DNA of 64,000 nucleotides from Arthrobacter sp. efr-133-TYG-118 (GCF_030209755.1 NZ_JARVRH010000024.1:170731-234730); one strand, 5' to 3'. Shown: positions 36,881 through 45,730, numbered from the stretch's first letter. The notes: generated by a model not told the origin, from the sequence alone. A program made the numbers and translations.

Positions 36881-37827
36881 CGCCTCATACCCGTGCCGGA
36901 GGCGTCCTTCGCCGCCGGGAGCTGGGCCCGGGCCCTCATGGCGGCACCGAGCAGGCCTGCATCCTGGCCCAGTTGGGCGCGCATGATGACGGGCCGGCGC
37001 TGGAAATCGAGCAGCTCATCGAGGCGCGAACGCAGTGGCTGCAGGAGTCCTTCTCCCGCTTCGGCAAGCCCGCCGCCCACCACCACGGCTTCCGTGCCGA
37101 TGATGCTGACGCATTGGCTGAGGCTGAAAGCGAGTGCGTCCACTGCATCGGCCCAGATCCGGGCCGCAAGCGCATCGCCCGCGTTGGCCCGTTCGAGGAC
37201 TTCACGGGCACCCGTGCGCGGAGTTCCGGCTTTGTCGCTGTAACGCCGGGCGATCGCTCCGGCGGAGCCCACGGCCTCGAGGATCGTGTGGCCCGGGCCG
37301 TCGGGGTCCGGAACGAGGGCGTGGCCCAGCTCGCCTGCGAAGCCGCCTGCGCGTACCGGGTACCCGTCGGAGATGACGGCGGCGGCAATTCCGGTTCCAA
37401 CCACCATCACCACGACGTTTCGAAAATCGCGGGCCGCTCCGAACCGGAATTCGGCTTCGGCGGCCGTGCTGACATCGTGGCCGAAGGAGACCGGCAGCCC
37501 GAGGCGCTGCGCGGCCTTTTCCCCGAAGGGAAAGTTCCGCCATCCCAGGTTCGCCGAATAGATCCCCACTCCGGTGTCGGAGTCCACGATTCCCGGAACC
37601 ACAATGCAAGCGGCCTTCGCCGGGTGGCCGGGAAATTCAGCGGCAAACTCAGCAGCCAGCGCGGCGATGGCGTCCAGGATCGCCTCGCCCGGCCGCAAGG
37701 GATCATGCGGCGTAGCAGTCCGGCGCAGGCCCAGGACATTCCCGGCCGTGTCGACAAGGCCTGCCTTCAGATCCGTGCCGCCGACATCGAAGGCCAGGAC
37801 TGCGGATTCAGCGGTTCCGAGAACCAT
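36877..37827 (-). CDS. ROK-family sugar kinase, zinc motif absent
   Basis: 316-aa ROK protein. The ATP loop is LAFDVGGTDLKAGLVD, the catalytic region is SFGHDVSTAAEAEFRFGAA with the general-base Asp, and the second phosphate loop is VVVMVVGTGIAAAV. The first zinc His is retained (GELGHALV), but the usual CxCGxxGC cluster is replaced by DGPGHTILEAVGSAG, with no Cys. It lacks a helix-turn-helix, so it is a kinase and not a NagC-type repressor. By position it phosphorylates the sugar used by the SIS, PfkB and aldolase enzymes. Confidence 0.88.
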   Translation of the reverse strand: MVLGTAESAVLAFDVGGTDLKAGLVDTAGNVLGLRRTATPHDPLRPGEAILDAIAALAAEFAAEFPGHPAKAACIVVPGIVDSDTGVGIYSANLGWRNFPFGEKAAQRLGLPVSFGHDVSTAAEAEFRFGAARDFRNVVVMVVGTGIAAAVISDGYPVRAGGFAGELGHALVPDPDGPGHTILEAVGSAGAIARRYSDKAGTPRTGAREVLERANAGDALAARIWADAVDALAFSLSQCVSIIGTEAVVVGGGLAEAGEGLLQPLRSRLDELLDFQRRPVIMRAQLGQDAGLLGAAMRARAQLPAAKDASGTGMRR

Positions 37828-37835
37828 GGGGTTGC

Positions 37836-38783
37836 CTAGGCCGTGGCGTTCAGGACGACAGAACGCGTGAGGTTGCGCGGCAGATCGGGGTTGAGGCCGC
37901 GCACGCGTGCCCGCTCCAAGGTGACTTTATGGACCCGGGCCAGCTCGGCGAGCGGGTGCTTGCCGGTGTTGACATAGAGGGCGCCTGTGCGGCTCATATC
38001 GGCGTCCAAGCCCTCAGGCTGCGGGCCGAAGATCCACGTCACTCGACCAGGAGCGGCAATGGAAATGGGACCGTGCCGGTATTCCATCGCCGGATAGGAT
38101 TCGGTCCAGCCCTGCACTGCTTCGCGCATCTTGAGTCCGGCTTCGTGGGCCAGGCCAACGGTCCAGCCGGTACCGAGGAAGGTGAACTGTTCGGCGTCGA
38201 GCAGTTCCTGGGAAACAGGCTCGGCGACGGCAGCGGCGGCGTCCTCGATTGCTGTGCCGAGTTCGATACCCAGGCTCGTCAGGAGGTACACGAGGGCCGT
38301 CGTGGCGAAACGGGTCTGGACCACCGATTTCTCGTCCGCGTAGGGAAGGCCGATCACGGCGTCGGCCAGGGCGGTGATGGGCGAATTCAGGTCCCCGATC
38401 AGCGCAACCGTCCGGGGTTTCCCGCTGACGGCCTTTCCGCGCACGGCTTCCAGGAGCTCAAGTACCTCCGTGGTGGTGCCGGAGCGGGTGATGGCGATGA
38501 CGGCGTCGTATTGGCGGCCGGCGCTGTTGTGATTGAGGAAGGCTTCAGACGCCGCGAATGCGTCGGTGACGCCCTTGCCCGCGGCCTCCCGGGCAGCGGC
38601 ATAGCTCTGCGCCATGAACCATGAGGTACCGCAACCGACGACGGCGACTCGCTCACCGTCAGCAGGAAGCAGGTGCCCTGCCTTGGCTTGCTCAAGTTCG
38701 CACTGCTCGATGGCCCGCTTCCAGACCTCGGGCTGCGAAACAAGCTCTTCTTCCATGAAGGCCCCGAGGGTGTTGTTACTCAT
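37836..38783 (-). CDS. double-SIS sugar isomerase/deaminase (AgaS/GlmS-C-like)
   Basis: 315-aa protein with two SIS domains, as in the isomerase half of GlmS. Domain 1 has VAVVGCGTSWFMAQSYAAA and ITRSGTTTEVLELLEAV, and domain 2 has FTFLGTGWTVGLAHEAGLKMREAVQGW and EYRHGPISIA. Relatives include AgaS and fructoselysine- or glucoselysine-6-phosphate deglycases. It is the first gene of the five-gene cluster. The start is ATG 38783; ATG 38795 has its AGGA directly abutting. It probably converts a 6-phospho amino sugar to a ketose 6-phosphate. Confidence 0.88.
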   Translation of the reverse strand: MSNNTLGAFMEEELVSQPEVWKRAIEQCELEQAKAGHLLPADGERVAVVGCGTSWFMAQSYAAAREAAGKGVTDAFAASEAFLNHNSAGRQYDAVIAITRSGTTTEVLELLEAVRGKAVSGKPRTVALIGDLNSPITALADAVIGLPYADEKSVVQTRFATTALVYLLTSLGIELGTAIEDAAAAVAEPVSQELLDAEQFTFLGTGWTVGLAHEAGLKMREAVQGWTESYPAMEYRHGPISIAAPGRVTWIFGPQPEGLDADMSRTGALYVNTGKHPLAELARVHKVTLERARVRGLNPDLPRNLTRSVVLNATA

Positions 38784-38846
38784 CGCACTTACCATTCCTG
38801 TCCGCGCTTCTTCGACGCACTCTTCAACTCAACGATTTGACGTTTT

Positions 38847-38874
38847 ATGATCCATATAAACACTAAACGATCAT
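38847..38874. promoter_or_regulatory. candidate operator of the sugar cluster
   Basis: ATGATC (38847-38852) and GATCAT (38869-38874) form an inverted pair in an AT-rich stretch about 65 bp before the SIS gene. The local composition contrasts sharply with the GC-rich surroundings. It is a likely promoter and binding site for the DeoR-type regulator encoded by the last gene of the cluster. Confidence 0.45.
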
Positions 38875-38915
38875 ATTCAATCGCACAAGGATCGTGGCAG
38901 GCCCCACGCGCGCCG

Positions 38916-38958
38916 AAAGAAAAAGCAGGACCCCTCCATGTGGAGAGGCCCTGCTTTG
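38916..38958 (-). terminator. rho-independent terminator of hutI
   Basis: AAAGCAGG (38922-38929) pairs with CCTGCTTT (38950-38957), and an inner CCTCC/GGAG helix closes the loop. On the - strand the stem is followed by TTTTTCTTT, 18 bases past the hutI stop. Confidence 0.85.
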
Positions 38959-38975
38959 TTGACTCGGGAGCGATG

Positions 38976-40199
38976 CTAGACCGCGCGGACGCCTGCCCGC
39001 CACACCGCGATGGTCAGCGGGATACCCGGACGGTACGCCAAGTGCGTCGCCGATGGCGCCTTGAGCATGTGCAGGTCCGCGCGGTGCCCGACCGCGATCG
39101 AACCCACTGCCCTTTCGCCGTCGACGTCGTTGCCCGATTCCCTGCCGAGCGCCAGCGCACCACCATAGGTGGCCGCCCGGACGGCTTCGTGGACGCTCAG
39201 TCGCATCTGCAGCACCGCCGTGGTGACGCAGAAGGCGATGGAGCTCGTGTAGGAGGTGCCGGGGTTGCAGTTCGCGGCCAAGGCAATCTGCACCCCCGCG
39301 TCGATCAACGCGCGGCCCGGGGCGAGCGGCTGGCGGGTGGAAAGATCGCAAGCGGGCAGGCACGTGGCCACCGTGCCCCGCGCACCCGTTCCGGTGGAGG
39401 CGTCCCAGCCGCTCCAGGTTCCGGCGAGCGCCTCGATATCGGCCGCCGAAAGGTAATTGACGTGGTCAACGCTCGCCGCACCGAACTCCACGGCCAACTG
39501 CACGCCGGGTCCCTCACCCAATTGGTTGCCGTGGACACGCAGGCCCAGGCCCGCATCGCGGCACGCGGACAGGACGCGGCGCGACTGCTCTTCGGTGAAG
39601 GCGCCGCGCTCGCAGAAAACGTCGGCCCAGCGGACGTACGGGCGGACGGCGTCGAGCATCGGACCGCAGACGAGGTCCGTGTATTCCTCGGCGTCTGCTC
39701 CGGCCGGAACCAAATGCGCGCCGAGGTACGTGACTTCATCCACCGTCGCCGCCGCGATGCGCGCACTGCGGGCCTCGTTCTCGAGGTCCAGTCCGTAGCC
39801 GGTCTTGCTCTCGAGGTAGGTCGTGCCTTGGGAGACGGCCTCGGCCACGCGCCCGGCAGCGAGCCGGGTCAGCTCCTCGTCGCTCGCGGCGCGCGTGGCG
39901 CCCGTGGTGACGGCGATCCCGCCAGCACTGTAGCTCTGGCCCGCCATCCTGGCCTCGAATTCGGCGGTGCGGTCCCCGGCAAAAATCAGGTGCGAATGCG
40001 AGTCCACCCACCCCGGGAGTACGGCCCGGCCTTCCGCGTCCACGTGCTCATCAGCCGAGGGAGCCTTCGACGCCGGACCGATCCAGGAAATCCGCTCACC
40101 TTCGATCACCACGGCGGCGTCCTTGAGGACACGATGCTCCGTATCCTGGGTCATCAGTTCGCCGATGTTGCTGATCAGTGTGCTCGTCTGCCCGCTCAT
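38976..40199 (-). CDS. hutI: imidazolonepropionase
   Basis: 407-aa amidohydrolase of histidine degradation that opens 4-imidazolone-5-propionate to formiminoglutamate. The metal site HSHLIFAGDR is present, followed by the family motifs YSAGGIAVTTGATRAASDEEL, ESKTGYGLDLENE and LRVHGNQLGEGPG, then ALAANCNPGTSYTSSIAF. The length is normal. No other hut gene is in view; the gene before it encodes an FAD oxidoreductase and ends 12 bases upstream. Confidence 0.94.
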   Translation of the reverse strand: MSGQTSTLISNIGELMTQDTEHRVLKDAAVVIEGERISWIGPASKAPSADEHVDAEGRAVLPGWVDSHSHLIFAGDRTAEFEARMAGQSYSAGGIAVTTGATRAASDEELTRLAAGRVAEAVSQGTTYLESKTGYGLDLENEARSARIAAATVDEVTYLGAHLVPAGADAEEYTDLVCGPMLDAVRPYVRWADVFCERGAFTEEQSRRVLSACRDAGLGLRVHGNQLGEGPGVQLAVEFGAASVDHVNYLSAADIEALAGTWSGWDASTGTGARGTVATCLPACDLSTRQPLAPGRALIDAGVQIALAANCNPGTSYTSSIAFCVTTAVLQMRLSVHEAVRAATYGGALALGRESGNDVDGERAVGSIAVGHRADLHMLKAPSATHLAYRPGIPLTIAVWRAGVRAV

Positions 40200-40210
40200 G
40201 AACCTATTGT

Positions 40211-41323
40211 TCAACGGCGGATGGACCAACGCGCGGCGGCGAGCTCCCTAGGTGTCCGGGATACCGGACTAAGCCCGGATCCGGAGCCAGGGAACGCCGA
40301 ACCCAGGATCTCCGCGGCCGCGAGTTCGGCGATGGCGGAAGAGGTCTGGAAACCGTAGCCGCCTTGGCCCGCAAGCCAGAAGAAGCCGGGAGCCTCGGCG
40401 TCGAAACCCACCACCGGAACGCCGTCGGCCGCTTCGGTGCGCAACCCGGTCCACGCATTGGCCACTGAGCGGATGCCCAACGAGGTGATCGAATTCAACC
40501 GGGCCACGAGCTCTTCCACGTCGCCGGGCCGCGGCTGCGCGTCTTCGGGGCCGCTCGGCACCGTCTCCGACGGCGAAATGAGCACCTGTTCGCCCTCGCG
40601 ACGGAAGTAGTAGGTGTCATCCGCGGCGCACACCATGGGGCTTCCGAGCGGAAGCGGGCGTTCGACGTCGACGATTGCCGCCGTGCGCCGGAACGGCTGC
40701 AAGCCCAGCTTTTCCACCCCGCTGAGCACCGCGAGTTCATCCGCCCAGGCACCTGCTGCGTTGACGACGACGACGGACTGGAAGCCTTCCAGCCCGGCGC
40801 CCAATTGCCAGCCCGAACCGAGGCGTTGGGCCGAATGGACCCTGGCGCCGGTGATGATGTCCACTCCCCCGGCCTCGGCACGTTGCCGGTGGTCCTCCAA
40901 TAGCACGGGCGTATTGCAGGCGAATGACTCTGTATCGAGGCCAGCGGCCGTGAAAGCCCCGGGATTCAGTGCCGGGCACAGCTCAAGGGCTTCGGCGTGC
41001 GTGATGGGGTGCATATGCCCGCTGGATTCTGCCTTGACCGTTGCTTCGTCGCCCACCAACATGAACGAGCGCGGCTCCAGCACCGGTACCGGCAACGCGG
41101 CGTCGCGGGCCGCCATCAATTCCAGGGTGCGGACGGTCAGTTCCTGCACGACGGCTGGGCCGAAGCTCGGGATCAACTGCCGGGCCGAGCGGGAGGACGT
41201 GTGGTAGGCCAGTGTCTGTTCGGCTTCTACGAGGGCCACCGAGCACCGGCCGGCCAGCGCTGAAGCCAGCGACAACCCGGCGATGCCTCCACCGACAATT
41301 ACCACATCATAATTTGCAGCCAT
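40211..41323 (-). CDS. FAD-dependent oxidoreductase (DAO family)
   Basis: 370-aa flavoprotein of the D-amino-acid/glycine-oxidase type. The dinucleotide fold is at the N-terminus (YDVVIVGGGIAGLSLASALAG), and the C-terminal FAD contact is FFWLAGQGGYGFQTSSAIAELAAAEI. It probably oxidises an amine or amino acid with O2 as acceptor. It sits immediately upstream of hutI, so a role near histidine or another amino acid is possible but unproven. There is no signal peptide. Confidence 0.87.
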   Translation of the reverse strand: MAANYDVVIVGGGIAGLSLASALAGRCSVALVEAEQTLAYHTSSRSARQLIPSFGPAVVQELTVRTLELMAARDAALPVPVLEPRSFMLVGDEATVKAESSGHMHPITHAEALELCPALNPGAFTAAGLDTESFACNTPVLLEDHRQRAEAGGVDIITGARVHSAQRLGSGWQLGAGLEGFQSVVVVNAAGAWADELAVLSGVEKLGLQPFRRTAAIVDVERPLPLGSPMVCAADDTYYFRREGEQVLISPSETVPSGPEDAQPRPGDVEELVARLNSITSLGIRSVANAWTGLRTEAADGVPVVGFDAEAPGFFWLAGQGGYGFQTSSAIAELAAAEILGSAFPGSGSGLSPVSRTPRELAAARWSIRR

Positions 41324-41363
41324 CCCACCATCCTGTCAGCGGATAGGCCCAGATGCGAGGGTG

Positions 41364-41834
41364 CTATTCCACCGCGGACGGCTTGATGCCGCTGTAGGGG
41401 GTCCACCATGTGAGCGGCTCCGTGACGGTGAAGCGCCGCCCCGAGATCGAATCCGCGGGAACCCGCACGAAATGGTCCTTCTTGCCGGCTTCCCAAGGAA
41501 ACAGGGGCAGCGAGAACGAGTTGACCACGTCGTCGATCTGTTTGACGGGAGCTGCTTTGCCATGGAGCACAACACTCCACGCGACTCCGGTGTCCGCGTC
41601 GACGCCGTCCACCTCCATGGCCACCGGGAATTCGCCCAGAGCCGCGGCGAGCTTTGTGCCCGCTCCGGTCCTGAAGACAACGGTCCCCTGGTCCACGGTG
41701 TAGTTGATCGGAAAAATGTCAGGGTGGTCTCCGAGCCACACGGCCAGCCTGCCGACAGACACGCCCCTCAGGAGATTCCAGCATTGCTGCGAATCCAACA
41801 CCTCGGTTACACGTTGTGCTGCATCTTTGTCCAT
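41364..41834 (-). CDS. pyridoxamine 5'-phosphate oxidase-like protein
   Basis: 156-aa split-barrel flavin-binding protein. It starts at ATG 41834 with VTEVLDSQQCWNLLRGVSVGRLAVWLGDHPDIFPINYTVDQGTVVFRT, the standard pattern of small actinobacterial PPOX-class/F420-binding-like proteins that begin with a Cys-x-x-Leu near the N-terminus. The function is not predictable; relatives include heme- and F420-interacting proteins. Confidence 0.82.
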   Translation of the reverse strand: MDKDAAQRVTEVLDSQQCWNLLRGVSVGRLAVWLGDHPDIFPINYTVDQGTVVFRTGAGTKLAAALGEFPVAMEVDGVDADTGVAWSVVLHGKAAPVKQIDDVVNSFSLPLFPWEAGKKDHFVRVPADSISGRRFTVTEPLTWWTPYSGIKPSAVE

Positions 41835-41889
41835 GCTGCAGATACTAGGCCTCCGATCCCCCTTGGGACAGTGCTGCCAGGAAGGGGAC

Positions 41890-43290
41890 TCAGCGGAGGT
41901 ACTGGAGCTCCTTGAAATGGTTGATGTAGTCATCCAGGAGGGCTTCTGCCACCCTGACCGAGTCCACGAGCGGGTTCATGGCCATCGCCTTGTAGGCGGA
42001 GCGGCGGGAACCGGTGAGCGCAGCGTCGATCGTGGCCCGTTCCACTGCTTTGGCGTTGATGACGAGTCCGCGCGCGTAGTCCGGAAGAGCCTTGGCCGGG
42101 AGCAAGCGGACTCCGCCGGCATCCACGAGGCAGGGCGCCTCGATGACGGCGTCGGCGTCGAGCTCAGCCAGGGTGCCCCCATTGGGCACATTCAGGATCA
42201 GGCGGGCCGTTTCCCCCTGGCTGATGGCGCGCATGATCGCCAAGGCCACGGCCTCGTAGCCGCCGGACACCAGGTCCTCGGCGTCGCGTTCGAACGTACC
42301 GGCTGCGTCCCTGTTGCTCTGCATGTACGTCTCTTCGCGGTCGAGCTTGGTCTTTTCCCAGAGCCTGAGGGCTGATTTCGACGACGGGACCCCCGGGGCG
42401 GGCCCCGCACCGCCGTCGTTCGCTTCCGCCAGCCCGCTGTAGAAGGTCGACTGCTGCCTCGCCAAGTAGGCGCCGCGGGTGGTTTCGGCGCGCCGGTCGG
42501 CGTCGAGCGCTTCCCGCCTGAAGTAGTAGTAATGCAGATACTCGTTGGGAACCGCGCCCATGGCTTTGATCCATGAAGCGCCGAACAGCCGGCCTTCTTC
42601 AAAGGACTCGATGGCGCCGTCGTCGGCCAGGAGCCGCAGCAGGACATCCTCACCGTCGACCACCAGTCCACGCAGCCAGCCCAGGTGGTTGAGGCCGATG
42701 TAGTCGATTTCCACGGAACCGTCCCGGAAGGCTGCCGCTCCGCGGTGGATTCCGGCTGCGAGCAGGCATCTCCTGGCCAGCCCCACCGGCGAATCGCAGA
42801 TCCCCACCACCTTGTTGCCAAGGACCCGCGTCATGACTTCGGTGATGACGCCGGCCGGGTTGGTGAAGTTGATGAACCAGGCTTCCGGAGCATGCTTCTT
42901 CACGGACTCGGCGATGTCCAGGACCACGGGAATGGTCCGCAAAGCATACGAAATCCCCCCGGCGCCTACGGTCTCCTGCCCGATGACTCCGTGCTCCAGG
43001 GCGATCCGTTCATCTGCGGCGCGCCCCTCCAGCCCGCCCACCCGGATGGCAGAGAAGATGAAGTCGGTGCCCGGCAACGCCTCTGACAGCTCCGTGAACA
43101 TCCGCACTGCGGGTGCATCGGGCACCCCTTCGGCCATGTCGGCGAGGACCCTGGCCACCACGCCCAGGCGCGCGGGGTCGGCGTCGAACAGCCTGAGTTC
43201 GGTGACCCGGCCGGGCCCGTGGTCCGACAGCAGAGCCGAATAGACCAGGGGAACCCGGAATCCCCCGCCGCCCAGGATGGTGAGGATCAT
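41890..43290 (-). CDS. glycoside hydrolase family 4 (6-phospho-glycosidase-like)
   Basis: 466-aa NAD+/Mn2+-dependent glycosidase of GH4. It has the Rossmann start ILTILGGGGFRVPLVYSALL, FINFTNPAGVITEVM, VGICDSPVGLARR with the metal-binding Cys, and IGLNHLGWLRGL with the metal His. GH4 enzymes act on 6-phosphorylated beta- or alpha-glucosides by an oxidation-elimination mechanism. The gene lies only 6 bp after kbl in what looks like the threonine-catabolism operon, an unusual placing. No PTS genes are nearby. Confidence 0.92.
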   Translation of the reverse strand: MILTILGGGGFRVPLVYSALLSDHGPGRVTELRLFDADPARLGVVARVLADMAEGVPDAPAVRMFTELSEALPGTDFIFSAIRVGGLEGRAADERIALEHGVIGQETVGAGGISYALRTIPVVLDIAESVKKHAPEAWFINFTNPAGVITEVMTRVLGNKVVGICDSPVGLARRCLLAAGIHRGAAAFRDGSVEIDYIGLNHLGWLRGLVVDGEDVLLRLLADDGAIESFEEGRLFGASWIKAMGAVPNEYLHYYYFRREALDADRRAETTRGAYLARQQSTFYSGLAEANDGGAGPAPGVPSSKSALRLWEKTKLDREETYMQSNRDAAGTFERDAEDLVSGGYEAVALAIMRAISQGETARLILNVPNGGTLAELDADAVIEAPCLVDAGGVRLLPAKALPDYARGLVINAKAVERATIDAALTGSRRSAYKAMAMNPLVDSVRVAEALLDDYINHFKELQYLR

Positions 43291-43296
43291 GGGAAC

Positions 43297-44505
43297 TCAG
43301 AGCCCCGCGGCGGCACGGCTCTTTACAAAGGCCTGGACACAGGCCTCAACGTCCTCGGTGCTGTGCGCCGCCGAGAGCTGAACCCGGATCCGGGCGGCTC
43401 CCTTGGGCACCACGGGGTAGCTGAACGCCGTGACGAACACTCCGTGGTGGAGCATCTCGTCGGCGACCTTCGCGGCCGCCACGGCGTCGCCGAACATCAC
43501 CGGAATGATGGCGTGCTCGCCGTCGAGCAGCTCGAAGCCTTCCTCGCTCATGCGGCGGCGGAACAGGGCGGCGTTCTCGAAGAGCCTCGAGCGGAGCTCG
43601 CCCGAACCCTGGACCAGCTCAATGGCTTTGATGGTGGCTGCAACGATTGCCGGAGCCAAGGAGTTGGAGAACAGGTACGGGCGGGCCTTCTGGCGCAGCA
43701 TGGCGATGATTTCGCTGCGGCCGGAGACGTAGCCGCCGGAGGCGCCGCCAAGGGCCTTGCCGAACGTACCGGTGTAGATGTCGATCCTGTTTGAAACACC
43801 GGCGTGTTCCGGGGTTCCGGCGCCCGTGGCTCCCATGAAGCCGACGGCGTGGGAATCGTCCACCATGACCAGCGCGTCGTGCTCTTCCGCGAGATCGCAG
43901 ATGGCCTCGAGCGGAGCGAGGTAGCCGTCCATGGAGAACACGCCGTCCGTCACGATGATCTTGCGCCGGGCCGGCGCCTCGCCGGTTGAGGCCTCGATCA
44001 GCTTGGCTTCGAGGTCAGCCATGTCCTGGTTGGCGTAGCGGAAGCGCTTGGCCTTGCTGAGCCGGATGCCGTCGATGATGGAGGCGTGGTTCAGGGAATC
44101 GGAGATGATGGCGTCCTCGGCCCCGAACAGCGACTCGAAGACGCCTCCGTTGGCGTCGAAGCAGCTGGAGAACAGGATGGTGTCCTCGGTTCCGAGGAAC
44201 TGTGAGACCCGGGCCTCGAGCTCAAGGTGCAGGTCCTGGGTACCGCAGATGAATCGGACGGATGCCATGCCGAAGCCGCGCTCGTCCATGGCGGACTTGG
44301 CGGCAGCGATGATATCCGGGTGGTCCGCGAGGCCCAGGTAGTTGTTGGCGCAGAAATTCAGGACGGTGTTCGCCGGCTGGCCGAGCTGGCCTGCGGAGAT
44401 GTGGCTGGCCTGGGGCGAGTCAATGTGGCGTTCGGTCTTGAAGAGGCCCGCGGTGCGGATCTCTTCAAGCTCGCCCTGCAGCTGGTCTTTGATGCTCGAG
44501 TACAT
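43297..44505 (-). CDS. kbl: 2-amino-3-ketobutyrate coenzyme A ligase (glycine C-acetyltransferase)
   Basis: 402-aa PLP enzyme of the alpha-oxoamine synthase family that splits 2-amino-3-ketobutyrate with CoA into glycine and acetyl-CoA. The PLP Lys is in GTFGKALGGASGGYVSG, VMVDDSHAVGFMG holds the Asp-His pair, and FCANNYLGLADHP is the N-terminal signature. It follows tdh after 61 bp and catalyses the step after threonine dehydrogenase. Two near-identical 15-bp direct repeats (CTGGTACTGGGGGTC-like) lie in the tdh-kbl gap at about 44514-44545. Confidence 0.95.
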   Translation of the reverse strand: MYSSIKDQLQGELEEIRTAGLFKTERHIDSPQASHISAGQLGQPANTVLNFCANNYLGLADHPDIIAAAKSAMDERGFGMASVRFICGTQDLHLELEARVSQFLGTEDTILFSSCFDANGGVFESLFGAEDAIISDSLNHASIIDGIRLSKAKRFRYANQDMADLEAKLIEASTGEAPARRKIIVTDGVFSMDGYLAPLEAICDLAEEHDALVMVDDSHAVGFMGATGAGTPEHAGVSNRIDIYTGTFGKALGGASGGYVSGRSEIIAMLRQKARPYLFSNSLAPAIVAATIKAIELVQGSGELRSRLFENAALFRRRMSEEGFELLDGEHAIIPVMFGDAVAAAKVADEMLHHGVFVTAFSYPVVPKGAARIRVQLSAAHSTEDVEACVQAFVKSRAAAGL

Positions 44506-44566
44506 TGGTGGCTCCTGGTACTGGGGGTCTCTGGTACTGGGGTCTTGGAGAGGACTTTACGGTGTC

Positions 44567-45613
44567 TTAGATTTCGGTCCAGTCGAGGACAACCTTGCCG
44601 CCCGTGCCGGCCCGGGCGATTTCGAAGCCCTTTTCCCAATCGGTGGCGGACAGCTTGTCCGTGACGACGGCGGAAATGTGGCTGTGCAGTACGGGGTTGG
44701 AGGACAGCATGGCGCTCATGGCGTACCAGGTTTCGTACATTTCGCGGCCGTAGATGCCCTTGAGGGTCAGCATGTGGGTGACCACTTTGCCCCAGTCGAT
44801 GTCAATGGACTGGCTGGGCAAGCCAAGCATGGCGATGCGTCCGCCGTGGTTCATGTTGTTGATCATCTCAGGCAGGGCCGTGGGATGTCCGGACATTTCC
44901 AGGCCGATGTCGAATCCTTCGCGCATGCCAAGCTCGCGCTGGGCATCCTTGACGCGCATCTTCGACACATCGACTGCGAGGTCCACGCCCATGTTCCGGG
45001 CGAGTTCGAGGCGGGGAGCGGAGACGTCCGTGATGGCAATCTTGCGGGCACCTGCGTGGCGCGCGACGGCGATTGCCATGAGTCCGATGGGCCCGGCACC
45101 TGTGATGAGCACATCCTCGCCGACCAAGGGGAAGCTCAGTGCGGTGTGGACGGCGTTGCCGAAGGGGTCGAAGATGGCGCCGAGCTCAGGAGTGATGGAG
45201 GGATCCTGGTGGACCCAGACGTTGGTCTCCGGGATGACGACGTACTCGGCAAAAGCACCATCGCGCTGCACGCCCACCGACACCGTGTGGATGCACATCT
45301 GGCGGCGGCCTGCACGGCAATTGCGGCAGATTCCGCAGACCACGTGGCCTTCACCGGAGACACGGTCGCCGACCTTGACGTCGCGGACGTCCTCGCCCAC
45401 GGAGACCACTTCGCCGTAGAACTCGTGTCCGGCGATCAACGGAGTCTCGATGATGCCCTCCGCCCACGCGTCCCAGGACTGGATGTGCAGGTCCGTTCCG
45501 CAGATGCCCGTGGTCATGACGCGGATCTTGACATCGCTGGGACCTGCCTCCGGCTCGGGGCGTTCGACGAGTTCAAAACCAGCGTGGGGACCGGACTTGT
45601 AGAGAGCCTTCAT
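44567..45613 (-). CDS. tdh: L-threonine 3-dehydrogenase
   Basis: 348-aa zinc alcohol-dehydrogenase-family enzyme that oxidises threonine to 2-amino-3-ketobutyrate. The catalytic zinc ligands are C38 (GICGTDLHI) and H64-E65 (IAGHEFYGEVVSVG). The structural zinc Cys set is CGICRNCRAGRRQMC. NAD binding is at VLITGAGPIGLMAIAVARHAGA. The length and ETNVWVHQDPSITPELGAIFDPFG motif fit Tdh. It is the first gene of the tdh-kbl-GH4 operon and divergent from the LysR gene, whose operator palindrome lies between them. Confidence 0.95.
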   Translation of the reverse strand: MKALYKSGPHAGFELVERPEPEAGPSDVKIRVMTTGICGTDLHIQSWDAWAEGIIETPLIAGHEFYGEVVSVGEDVRDVKVGDRVSGEGHVVCGICRNCRAGRRQMCIHTVSVGVQRDGAFAEYVVIPETNVWVHQDPSITPELGAIFDPFGNAVHTALSFPLVGEDVLITGAGPIGLMAIAVARHAGARKIAITDVSAPRLELARNMGVDLAVDVSKMRVKDAQRELGMREGFDIGLEMSGHPTALPEMINNMNHGGRIAMLGLPSQSIDIDWGKVVTHMLTLKGIYGREMYETWYAMSAMLSSNPVLHSHISAVVTDKLSATDWEKGFEIARAGTGGKVVLDWTEI

Positions 45614-45712
45614 GGGTCTTCCTAACTCAAGGGACTGGGCCGTTTGTGTGCCGTTTCACTTCATTGAAGCCCCACGGACGGTTTAGCACAACTAGGTTTT
45701 TCTCAATCAACG

Positions 45713-45730
45713 ATTTAGCATTTGCTAAAT
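45713..45730. promoter_or_regulatory. perfect palindrome overlapping the lysR start codon
   Basis: ATTTAGCA (45713-45720), TT, TGCTAAAT (45723-45730) form an 8-2-8 perfect inverted repeat that includes the first two bases of the lysR ATG. A half-site TTTAGCA occurs at 45682-45688. The position suits autoregulation plus control of the divergent tdh promoter. Confidence 0.7.
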
